From a virus: a stretch of 64,000 nucleotides of DNA. A program made the position numbers and the translations under genes. The notes beneath the pieces are model-generated. The model was not told where the DNA came from, searched no databases, and saw only the letters and a list, made by a program, of their open reading frames with translations. The stretch is taken from IMG/VR virus record IMGVR_UViG_3300030202_003006, positions 90,055-154,054 of that record; one strand, written 5' to 3'. Positions 1-7,367 of this stretch are shown here, piece after piece. How positions within the stretch are numbered: the stretch's first letter is position 1; every line of letters starts with the position of its first letter.

Positions 1-1
1 T

Positions 2-205
2 TGGAAAGATGTTTATTCACAAAAACCAGTTGAATACTTAGAAGCAATTTCTAAAGGATTAGACCCAGTTTGGGATTCAGAACAAAAAAAGTATGTTTAC
101 GACGACCCAAACAGTGTTAGTAAAGCTACAACTACAAGTACATTAGGTTCTACCTCTACTGACCCACAAGCAAACGACCCACAAGACGAAGATTTACCAT
201 TTTAA
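2..205 (+). CDS. C-terminal part of a single-stranded DNA-binding protein (5' truncated by window)
   Basis: This reading frame is open from the first bases of the window and its start lies upstream. The visible 67 residues are a Thr/Ser/Asp-rich linker ending in DPQDEDLPF. An acidic tail closing in D-x-x-P-F is the hallmark of SSB proteins, where it recruits other replication proteins; T4 gp32 has an acidic tail with the same job. The gene sits 9 bases ahead of uvsX, which fits a gp32/SSB role in the replication and recombination complex. The DNA-binding OB fold is outside the window, so the call rests on the tail motif and the neighbourhood. Confidence 0.6.
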   Translation, partial: WKDVYSQKPVEYLEAISKGLDPVWDSEQKKYVYDDPNSVSKATTTSTLGSTSTDPQANDPQDEDLPF

Positions 206-214
206 TTAGGGGAT

Positions 215-1219
215 ATGGCATTGAAAAAAAGAACATTCTCGGAGTTAAAAAACAAATTTTCAAAGAAAGCTAACTTTAAACCAGAAAGATTTTTTGATTT
301 AGGGAAAGCTTTCCTTGATGCAACAGGGTTACCTGGACCAGCAATGGGCCATTTACAAATGTTTCTTGGCCATTCTGACACAGGAAAAACTACCGCATTA
401 ATTAAAGCTGCGGTAGACGCACAGAAAAAAGGTATACTTCCAGTTTTAATTATAACGGAACAAAAGTGGGGTTTTGAACATGCTAAACTTTTAGGTTTTG
501 ACTGTGAAGAGGTTGTGGATAAAACAACTGGTGAAGTGGATTGGGATGGATTCTTCCTATTCAATAATGATTTTCAGTACATAGAAGAAATTACTGACTA
601 TATTAACACATTATTAGATGCACAAGATAAGGGTGAATTACAATATGATTTACTATTTTTATGGGATTCTGTTGGTTCAGTACCTTGTAAAATGACTTTT
701 GAAGGTAAAGGTGGTAAAATGCATAACGCAGCAACTTTAGCAGATAAAATAGGTATGGGTCTAAACCAAAGGATAGGTAAATCAAGAAGACAAGATTCAA
801 AGTATACAAATACACTTGTAGTGGTAAATCAACCATGGGTAGAATTACCAGATAATCCGTTCGGACAACCTAAAATTAAAGCAAAAGGTGGGGAGTCTTT
901 ATGGTTAAACTCTACGTTAGTGTTTAGATTTGGTAATCAAAAAAATGGTGGAACAACAAATATTACGGCCGTAAAAGAAAAACGAAAAGTAAAATTTGCC
1001 ACTAGAACTAAAATTACCATTATGAAAAACCATGTTAATGGTTTGGGTTATGAGGATGGAAAAATACTTATAACACCTCATGGTTTTATAGCTGGTAGAG
1101 AAGCTAGTGAAGAAAAAAAATCAATAGAAAAGTATAAACAAGAAAACGCTACCTTTTGGTCTGAGCAATTAGGGGTTGGTGGTGATTTCGATTTAAAAAT
1201 AGAAAAAGAAAATGACTAA
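215..1219 (+). CDS. uvsX: UvsX/RecA-like recombinase
   Basis: This is a 334-residue strand-exchange ATPase that would form filaments on single-stranded DNA for recombination-dependent replication and repair. A Walker A motif GHSDTGKT spans residues 52-59. A hydrophobic strand ending in LFLWDSVGS is the Walker B region, and TLVVVNQPWV followed by KAKGGESLWLNS matches the RecA core and the L2 region. Length is close to T4 UvsX (about 390) and to RecA (about 350). It lies 9 bases after the SSB-like gene and overlaps the next start by 8 bases, so the three are probably co-transcribed. The call is firm at the RecA/UvsX family level, and the T4-like context favours UvsX. Confidence 0.9.
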   Translation: MALKKRTFSELKNKFSKKANFKPERFFDLGKAFLDATGLPGPAMGHLQMFLGHSDTGKTTALIKAAVDAQKKGILPVLIITEQKWGFEHAKLLGFDCEEVVDKTTGEVDWDGFFLFNNDFQYIEEITDYINTLLDAQDKGELQYDLLFLWDSVGSVPCKMTFEGKGGKMHNAATLADKIGMGLNQRIGKSRRQDSKYTNTLVVVNQPWVELPDNPFGQPKIKAKGGESLWLNSTLVFRFGNQKNGGTTNITAVKEKRKVKFATRTKITIMKNHVNGLGYEDGKILITPHGFIAGREASEEKKSIEKYKQENATFWSEQLGVGGDFDLKIEKEND

Positions 1220-1646
1220 ATTAAAAACAGGAGACAAAGTAAAAGTGCATTATGTTGGCACATTAAAAGACGGTACAGAATTCGATAGTTCAAGAACAAG
1301 AAATGAAGAACTAGAATTTTCTATCGATGATGGAAAACTACTAAAAGGATTTAATGATACAGTTAAAGAGTTAAGTGTAGGTTCTAAATCTACCGTAGAA
1401 CTACCAGCAAAAGAAGCGTATGGTGAGTATGTGGAAGAGGCGGTTATGGAAGTTAACAAAAAAGACTTTCCAGCAGACATGAAATTTGAACTTAATAGTT
1501 TTGTACAAGGACAAGACAATAATGGAAGACCAGTACAAGCACAGATAATTAAAATTAATGAAGAAACTGTTAAATTAGATTTGAATCACCCATTAGCTGG
1601 AGAAGATTTAAAATTTGAAATAGAATTAGTTGAAATAGTAAAGTAA
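1212..1646 (+). CDS. SlyD-like FKBP-type peptidyl-prolyl cis-trans isomerase
   Basis: The 144-residue protein begins with a classic FKBP strand (GDKVKVHYVGTLKDGTEFDSS) and continues with LLKGFNDTVKELSVGSK, the core of the isomerase active site. An inserted 'flap' region at about residues 70-120 and the C-terminal LDLNHPLAGEDLKFEIELVEI are typical of SlyD-type enzymes, which combine prolyl isomerase and holdase activity. The metal-binding His-rich tail of E. coli SlyD is absent. The gene overlaps uvsX by 8 bases. FKBPs are unusual in phages; it may help fold replication proteins or the very large proline-rich tail proteins encoded further on. Confidence 0.9.
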   Translation: MTKLKTGDKVKVHYVGTLKDGTEFDSSRTRNEELEFSIDDGKLLKGFNDTVKELSVGSKSTVELPAKEAYGEYVEEAVMEVNKKDFPADMKFELNSFVQGQDNNGRPVQAQIIKINEETVKLDLNHPLAGEDLKFEIELVEIVK

Positions 1647-1675
1647 AAAATTGTTTAACCTTTTAGACCTATACT

Positions 1676-2704
1676 TTGACAAGAACATTATTAGTTGACG
1701 GAAACTCCTTATTAAACACTGGTTTTCACGGAATAAAAAATCTGTATAATGGTGACGACCATATTGGTGGTTTGTATCATTTTTTAAATACACTGAGAAA
1801 ACATATTGACGGTTATTTAATAACTAAGATAGTAGTTTTTTGGGACGGTAAAGAAAACACCCACCCAAGAACAAAGTTTTATCCGGAATATAAATTAAAT
1901 AGGAGGTTAAAAAAGAAATCTACAGATGAACTACAGTCTTATGCCCGACAAAAATTAAGGGTACAAGAATATCTTGAAGAATTATATGTTAGACAATCTA
2001 CGTTTGATTTATGTGAAGCCGATGATTGTATAGGTTATTATATAGAAGAGTCTAAGAACGAAGAAATTATAATTTTAACTTCAGATAGAGACCTACTACA
2101 ACTAATATCTGACCATGTATCAATACATATATTATCACTAAATAAAATATTTAAGAATGGAGATAAAGTACCATTAAATGGTATTTATATACCACCATGT
2201 AACGTTAGGGTTGTTAAAACTATTTGTGGTGATTCTTCAGATAATATATATGGTATAAAAATGGTTGGCGTTAAATCCCTAATAAAAATAATACCTGAAA
2301 TCCTAGAAGAAAAAATAACCTTAGAAGATATTATAAATAAAATAAAGGTAAAAGATAAAATTACCAAAAAAGAAAGTAATATTTTAGAAGGCGTGACCCA
2401 AAAAGAACCAAAATTATTAACTAATGAGGTAAAAAATATCACCACATTAGAAATAAATTACAAAATAATAGGTTTGGGAAAACAATTCTTAACTCTAGAA
2501 GCAATAGAAGGAATAAAAGAATTGTCAAAAGAAGCGATAGACCCAGAAGGAAGACACTGGAAAAACGCTTTAGACTTGATGATGTCAGATGGAATTCTTA
2601 ATATTTTACCTAAGAAAGATGATTCTTGGGTGGATTTTGTAAGACCATTTTTAAGATTAACTAGAATAGAAAAAGATTTTTATAAAAATAAAAAAGATGA
2701 ATAA
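1676..2704 (+). CDS. 5'-3' exonuclease / flap endonuclease (T4 RNase H-like)
   Basis: This 342-residue protein is a FEN/PIN-domain nuclease that would remove RNA primers and flaps on the lagging strand. It opens with the acidic strand TLLVDGNSLLN. A second acidic cluster is in CEADDCIGYY and a third in TSDRDLLQL. The helix-3-turn-helix DNA-binding motif appears as GDSSDNIYGIKMVGVKSL. An in-frame TAG at 1664 lies only three codons upstream and there is no nearby ATG, so TTG at 1676 is the forced start. Size and position beside uvsX and the helicase match T4 rnh. Its end overlaps the next start by 8 bases. Confidence 0.88.
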   Translation: MTRTLLVDGNSLLNTGFHGIKNLYNGDDHIGGLYHFLNTLRKHIDGYLITKIVVFWDGKENTHPRTKFYPEYKLNRRLKKKSTDELQSYARQKLRVQEYLEELYVRQSTFDLCEADDCIGYYIEESKNEEIIILTSDRDLLQLISDHVSIHILSLNKIFKNGDKVPLNGIYIPPCNVRVVKTICGDSSDNIYGIKMVGVKSLIKIIPEILEEKITLEDIINKIKVKDKITKKESNILEGVTQKEPKLLTNEVKNITTLEINYKIIGLGKQFLTLEAIEGIKELSKEAIDPEGRHWKNALDLMMSDGILNILPKKDDSWVDFVRPFLRLTRIEKDFYKNKKDE

Positions 2705-3155
2705 AATAAAACACAAAGGAGACAACACACAAAAATGTGAATTTGTACTAACACTAGGAAAAAATATCGTATGTCAAAGATTTTTTTCTGTCAGAAACTT
2801 TAACCCAAAAGCTGCACAATCTTTAGATTTACATTATATGGTAAAAGATATTATGGTAGATTTAACAGAAGATTTAAAGTGGAAAACTTTATTATTACTA
2901 GAAAGTAGTTTTAGAGAAAGTAATAATGAACTCTCTAGAGACTCAGAAGAGGAATATTTTACAATAACAATCAAAAAGGGTAATAAGATTATTTTGACAA
3001 GAAGTTTACAAGCTACAATGTTCCCACCCAAAGTTAGATATACAGTTGACATAAGACCTAGAATTACTACAATTCTAAGAGAATTAACAGATGTACTATC
3101 CAGTAAAAAAGTTGACAATTACTACCAAGATTATTGTCTAATTGTTAACGAATAA
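2697..3155 (+). CDS. Hypothetical protein in replication cluster
   Basis: I do not recognise this 152-residue protein. It is rich in beta-type alternation (CEFVLTLGKNIVCQRFF, YFTITIKKGNKIILT) with a helical middle, has no signal peptide or membrane segment, and looks like a small cytoplasmic alpha/beta protein. It overlaps the 5' nuclease gene by 8 bases and is followed after 27 bases by the helicase, so it probably belongs to the replication operon. Confidence 0.75.
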   Translation: MNKIKHKGDNTQKCEFVLTLGKNIVCQRFFSVRNFNPKAAQSLDLHYMVKDIMVDLTEDLKWKTLLLLESSFRESNNELSRDSEEEYFTITIKKGNKIILTRSLQATMFPPKVRYTVDIRPRITTILRELTDVLSSKKVDNYYQDYCLIVNE

Positions 3156-3156
3156 T

Positions 3157-3171
3157 GTATTTATTACAAAA
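3157..3171 (+). promoter_or_regulatory. RTATTTAT promoter-like motif before helicase gene
   Basis: GTATTTATTACAAAA lies 26 bases upstream of the helicase ATG in the short gap after the previous gene. It is one of twelve exact RTATTTAT sites placed 13-26 bases before start codons in this window, and is read as a phage-specific -10-type promoter element. Confidence 0.5.
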
Positions 3172-3182
3172 CAGATTTATAG

Positions 3183-4562
3183 ATGAGTGAAAATAAGAAT
3201 TTTGGATACCTAGGATATAGTTTTCAGTTAAAATTACTTAATTTAACAATTACTGATAATGCATTTTTTCAGTCAATAATAGACGCTATATTACCTAAAT
3301 ATTTTGATAATCAATATTTTAAATTAATTATGCAATTAATTAAAGAATATTATGAAAAATATAACACCGCACCATCGTTTGACGCTTTAGACCAATTAAC
3401 TAGAATTGAGATTTCTTCTGAAATGGCAAGAAAATATATATTTGATATGTTAAAAGAGATAAAAGACGCTGATTTTGCTGACCATTTATTTATTAAAGAA
3501 AAATCCATTAAATTTTGTAAACAACAAGAATTAAAAAAGGCCATTAAAAAAGTTGAAAATATAATGGAAAAAGGTGATTTTGAGAGTTACGATAAATGTG
3601 AGGAGTATATTAGAGATGCTATTAAAATAGGTGATGGTGATTTAGGTAGTTTTGAAATTTTTACAGAATTGGAAAAACTATTAGAAGATGATTATAGACA
3701 TCCGATACCTACTGGTGTGGATGGGTTAGATAATATATTGAATGGTGGACTAGCTAAAGGTGAAATAGGGGTTGTATTAGCACCTACTGGGGTAGGAAAA
3801 ACAACTATGCTAACTAGATTTGCAAATACCGCATTCAACATGGGATATAATGTTCTACAGATATTTTTTGAAGACAATCCAAAAATTATACAAAGAAAAC
3901 ATTTTACTTGTTGGACGGGAATACCAAATGACGAATTAAGTAACCACAAAGAAACTGTATTAGATAAAGCAGATGAAATGAAAAAAACTGGAGGTAAATT
4001 AATATTAAAAAAATTACCATCAGATGAAATGACAATGTTACAAATTAAAAACCAAGTAAGAAAAATTATTTCTGAAGGTACGAAAATAGACATTGTTCTT
4101 ATAGATTATATAGATTGTATATTACCAGACCGTTCATTTAATGATGAATGGAAGGGAGAAGGTTCTGTCATGAGAAAATTCGAAGGTATGTGTCACGAGT
4201 TAAATATTGCTGGTTGGACAGCAACACAAGGTAATAGGAGTTCAATATCATCAGATGTTGTAACTACTGACCAAATGGGAGGCTCAATTAAAAAAGCACA
4301 AGTTGGACACGTAATAATATCTGTAGCTAAAACTTTACAACAAAAAGAAATGGGATTAGCTACCATAGCAATCGTTAAATCCCGATTAGGAAAAGATGGT
4401 GTTATATTTGAAAATTGTAAATTTGATAATGGAACTTTAGAAATAGACACCGAAACTACACAAACTTTCTTAGGTTTTGAGGAGGAAAAAACAAATAGAA
4501 ATAGAGAGAAAATTGCTCGTGCTCTACAAAGACGACAACAAGTAATAAACAAAAATAATTAA
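3183..4562 (+). CDS. Replicative DNA helicase, DnaB/T4 gp41 family
   Basis: The 459-residue protein is a RecA-fold hexameric helicase that would unwind the fork together with the primase encoded at 42850. The N-terminal ~150 residues are helical, as in the DnaB/gp41 collar. Walker A is APTGVGKTTML at residues 200-210. The Walker B strand is IDIVLIDYIDCI, and later come TATQGNRSS and VGHVIISVAKT, which match the conserved Gln- and Arg-containing motifs of the family. Length is close to T4 gp41 (475). It is preceded by a GTATTTAT promoter-like motif and followed after 14 bases by the ribonucleotide reductase. Confidence 0.9.
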   Translation: MSENKNFGYLGYSFQLKLLNLTITDNAFFQSIIDAILPKYFDNQYFKLIMQLIKEYYEKYNTAPSFDALDQLTRIEISSEMARKYIFDMLKEIKDADFADHLFIKEKSIKFCKQQELKKAIKKVENIMEKGDFESYDKCEEYIRDAIKIGDGDLGSFEIFTELEKLLEDDYRHPIPTGVDGLDNILNGGLAKGEIGVVLAPTGVGKTTMLTRFANTAFNMGYNVLQIFFEDNPKIIQRKHFTCWTGIPNDELSNHKETVLDKADEMKKTGGKLILKKLPSDEMTMLQIKNQVRKIISEGTKIDIVLIDYIDCILPDRSFNDEWKGEGSVMRKFEGMCHELNIAGWTATQGNRSSISSDVVTTDQMGGSIKKAQVGHVIISVAKTLQQKEMGLATIAIVKSRLGKDGVIFENCKFDNGTLEIDTETTQTFLGFEEEKTNRNREKIARALQRRQQVINKNN

Positions 4563-4576
4563 TAAAAGAAAAAAAT

Positions 4577-6481
4577 ATGGAAGTATCAAATAAGATTCTG
4601 TCGGATATTACTGTCTACATGAAGTACGCAAAATATATACCGGAACTAAATAGAAGAGAAACGTGGGAAGAATTAGTTACCCGAAATAAAAAAATGCATC
4701 AGAAAAAATACCCTAATTTAAAGGAAGAAATAGAGCAAAAATATAAGTTAGTGTATGATAAAAAAGTACTGCCATCAATGAGAAGTATGCAATTTGGTGG
4801 TAAACCAATTGAGATTAGTCCAAATAGAATCTATAATTGTGCTTACCTACCTATTGACCATATAGATTCATTTCCAGAAACTATGTTTCTACTATTGGGA
4901 GGAACAGGTGTTGGATACTCAGTTCAAAAGCACCATGTAAAAAAATTACCAGTAATCCAAAAACCATATCCAAAAAGAAAAAAAAGATTTTTAATTGGTG
5001 ATAGTATTGAAGGATGGGCAGACGCTATAAAAGTTTTAATGAAAACATACATGAATGGTGGTGGTAGTAGAGTAGAATTTGATTATTCAGATATAAGACC
5101 TAAAGGGGCAAGATTAATAACATCAGGTGGTAAAGCACCGGGACCTCAACCACTAAAAGAATGTTTAGTTAAAATAGAAGGTCTATTAAATCAAAAAGAA
5201 AATGGAGAACAACTTACAACTATTGAAGTACATGATATTATATGTCATATCGCAGACGCGGTACTTGCCGGTGGTATTCGTAGAGCAGCTCTTATTAGTT
5301 TATTTAGTGCTGATGACGACGCTATGATTTCTTGTAAAGCAGGAAATTGGTGGGAATTAAATCCACAAAGAGGTAGAGCAAATAATTCAGCTTGTTTAAT
5401 GAGACATAAAATTACTAAAGAATTTTTTATGGACTTATGGAAACGTGTTGAATTATCAGGAGCAGGAGAACCAGGAATTTATCTAAATAACGATAAAGAT
5501 TGGGGTACAAATCCTTGTTGTGAAATCGCATTAAGACCAAACCAATTCTGTAATCTTTGTGAGGTAAATGTTTCAAATATAGAATCACAAGAAGATTTAA
5601 ATGAAAGAGTAAAAGCAGCAGCCTTCATTGGAACACTTCAAGCAGGTTATACAGCTTTCCACTATCTAAGAGAAATATGGCAAGAAACAACTGAAAAAGA
5701 TGCTCTCATTGGTGTATCAATGACAGGTATTGGTTCAGGAAAAGTATTAAAATATGACATGAAAAAAGCTGCTAGTTTAGTTAAACGAGAAAATACCAGA
5801 GTATCTAAACTAATAGATGTTAACCCATCAGCAAGATGTACAACTGTTAAACCAGCTGGTACCACATCATTAACATTAGGAACATCATCAGGTATTCATG
5901 CGTGGCATAATGATTATTATATTAGAAGAGTTAGGGTAGGTAAAAATGAAGCAATTTATACTTACTTAAATATTAATCATCCAGAGTTAGTAGAAGATGA
6001 ATATTTTAGACCACATGACACAGCTGTAATTAGTATACCACAAAAGGCACCTGTAGGGTCTATATTACGAACTGAATCTCCATTTGATTTACTAGAAAGA
6101 GTAAAAAAGGTAGCTACAGAATGGGTAAGGTCCGGACATAGAAATGGGTCTAATTCTCACAATGTATCCGCAACAATTTCATTAAAAGAAAACGAATGGG
6201 ATAAAGCTGGGGAATGGATGTGGGATAATAGAAAAGCTTATAATGGGTTATCGGTTCTACCATATAATGGAGGTACTTACACACAAGCACCATTTGAAGA
6301 TATCACTGAAGAACAATATCACGAGATGATGAAATCTCTTAAAGAAGTTGATTTAAGTAAAGTTGTTGAATTAGACGACAATACCAACCTAACTGGTGAA
6401 CTTGCATGTGCTGGCGGTAGTTGTGAAGTGGATATCGATGTAAAAACTATGAAAAAAGAAAAAGAATTGAATGAGGCATAA
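4577..6481 (+). CDS. nrdJ: Adenosylcobalamin-dependent (class II) ribonucleoside-triphosphate reductase
   Basis: This 634-residue enzyme reduces ribonucleotides to deoxyribonucleotides for phage DNA synthesis and uses coenzyme B12 to make its thiyl radical. All key residues of the monomeric Lactobacillus-type class II enzyme can be placed. C88 (YNCAYLP) is the first redox Cys. N312-P-C314-C-E316 gives the radical Cys and catalytic Glu, and C325, exactly 11 residues after C314, is the partner Cys. C611/C616 (CAGGSC) is the C-terminal shuttle pair with the CxxxxC spacing. GGTGVGYSVQ lies in the substrate or effector region. No small subunit gene is nearby, consistent with class II. The end overlaps the next gene by 11 bases. 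Confidence 0.92.
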   Translation: MEVSNKILSDITVYMKYAKYIPELNRRETWEELVTRNKKMHQKKYPNLKEEIEQKYKLVYDKKVLPSMRSMQFGGKPIEISPNRIYNCAYLPIDHIDSFPETMFLLLGGTGVGYSVQKHHVKKLPVIQKPYPKRKKRFLIGDSIEGWADAIKVLMKTYMNGGGSRVEFDYSDIRPKGARLITSGGKAPGPQPLKECLVKIEGLLNQKENGEQLTTIEVHDIICHIADAVLAGGIRRAALISLFSADDDAMISCKAGNWWELNPQRGRANNSACLMRHKITKEFFMDLWKRVELSGAGEPGIYLNNDKDWGTNPCCEIALRPNQFCNLCEVNVSNIESQEDLNERVKAAAFIGTLQAGYTAFHYLREIWQETTEKDALIGVSMTGIGSGKVLKYDMKKAASLVKRENTRVSKLIDVNPSARCTTVKPAGTTSLTLGTSSGIHAWHNDYYIRRVRVGKNEAIYTYLNINHPELVEDEYFRPHDTAVISIPQKAPVGSILRTESPFDLLERVKKVATEWVRSGHRNGSNSHNVSATISLKENEWDKAGEWMWDNRKAYNGLSVLPYNGGTYTQAPFEDITEEQYHEMMKSLKEVDLSKVVELDDNTNLTGELACAGGSCEVDIDVKTMKKEKELNEA

Positions 6482-6656
6482 GGTATCTAAAGAGATACTA
6501 TACCATTTTAATTGTGGTAAATGTAATAAATGGTGGTCAATAGCTGACTACCATTTATTGTCTTTAAATAATACTAAAGATTTGACTTATGAACAAAAAA
6601 TAGTATGTCCTCATTGTGAACATAAAGAAAAAGTAATAGATATAAAAAATGAATAG
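6471..6656 (+). CDS. Small zinc-ribbon-like protein
   Basis: This 61-residue protein has two CxxC knuckles, FNCGKCNKWW at the N-terminus and VCPHCEHKEK at the C-terminus, which together would bind one zinc. Such mini zinc ribbons are often nucleic-acid or protein adaptors; the substrate cannot be told. The start overlaps the reductase end by 11 bases and the end overlaps the next gene by 8, so translation is probably coupled to nrdJ. Confidence 0.75.
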   Translation: MRHKVSKEILYHFNCGKCNKWWSIADYHLLSLNNTKDLTYEQKIVCPHCEHKEKVIDIKNE

Positions 6657-6858
6657 AAAAGATGATTGGATTTCGGAATTACATTATAAAGAATTTTTGA
6701 AACCAAAACTACAAGCAAATGATTTTTATTGGGAAAACGGAAGAATGGTTATGACAGCAGAATACCATAAAAGAAGAGGGTTTTGTTGTGGTAATGGTTG
6801 TAAACACTGTCCTTATTCCCCACCACACACCAAATTAAATAAAGAATATGGAAAGTAA
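6649..6858 (+). CDS. DUF5522-like small Cys-rich protein
   Basis: The 69-residue protein ends with the motif RGFCCGNGCKHCPYSP, characteristic of the DUF5522 family of small proteins that I associate mainly with Bacteroidota. The N-terminal half (FYWENGRMVMTAEYHKRRG) also fits that family. Four closely spaced Cys suggest metal binding; function is unknown. It overlaps the zinc-ribbon gene by 8 bases. It looks like a gene captured from a host and supports a Bacteroidota host. Confidence 0.75.
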   Translation: MNRKDDWISELHYKEFLKPKLQANDFYWENGRMVMTAEYHKRRGFCCGNGCKHCPYSPPHTKLNKEYGK

Positions 6859-6897
6859 TTTAATATAATACCCGTATACCATAAACTAAATTATCAA

Positions 6898-6913
6898 GTA
6901 TTTATTATAAAAA
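6898..6913 (+). promoter_or_regulatory. RTATTTAT promoter-like motif before gp25
   Basis: GTATTTATTATAAAAA lies 19 bases upstream of the gp25-like ATG, in a 58-base gap that opens the 35 kb tail module. This is one of the cleanest copies of the motif and is placed where a late promoter would be expected. Confidence 0.6.
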
Positions 6914-6916
6914 ACT

Positions 6917-7366
6917 ATGCCCAATCAAAAATATGGTATAAAATTTCCTTTTACTCAAAGTAGTGAAGGCTTCTTTCTAGGGTTAAATTCTAATCCTGAT
7001 GCTGAAGTTAGGTCAAATTTAATGCATTTAATATTAACCCAAAAAGGTTCTAGATATTTTTTACCAGATTTTGGCACTAATTTGATGAGGTTTTTATTCG
7101 AACCACTAGACTCAGGAACAATATCCTCGATAGATAAAGAAATAAGAAAATCCGTAGCAAAATATATACCTAATCTGGTAATTAACAATATAGAAATCAA
7201 AAATATGGATGAGGTTAGAGAAGAGGATACACTTCTAATTGGAGAAGATAATAGTTTTAGTTTTGCTGGTGAAAAAGAACAAGAATATACAGTAAGAATA
7301 AGAATAGATTATAGTATAGGTAGTTCGGTTTTCGAAACTAAAGATTTTGTTATAATAAATTTATAA
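6917..7366 (+). CDS. Baseplate wedge protein, gp25-like (lysozyme-like fold)
   Basis: The 149-residue protein matches the gp25/W0060 baseplate family. It contains IKFPFTQSSEG near the N-terminus and then the family signature NLMHLILTQKGSRYFLPDFG followed by TNLMRFLFEPLD. gp25 is a wedge protein at the sheath-baseplate junction, where it helps start sheath assembly and contraction. Length agrees with T4 gp25 (132). It begins the structural region and is followed after one base by the gp6-like gene, the usual baseplate order in contractile systems. Confidence 0.9.
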   Translation: MPNQKYGIKFPFTQSSEGFFLGLNSNPDAEVRSNLMHLILTQKGSRYFLPDFGTNLMRFLFEPLDSGTISSIDKEIRKSVAKYIPNLVINNIEIKNMDEVREEDTLLIGEDNSFSFAGEKEQEYTVRIRIDYSIGSSVFETKDFVIINL

Positions 7367-7367
7367 T

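Noticed and set aside
1664-1678. An ATG start further upstream for the 5' nuclease
   Set aside because: An in-frame TAG at 1664-1666 blocks any upstream start, and the next internal Met would delete the catalytic first strand.
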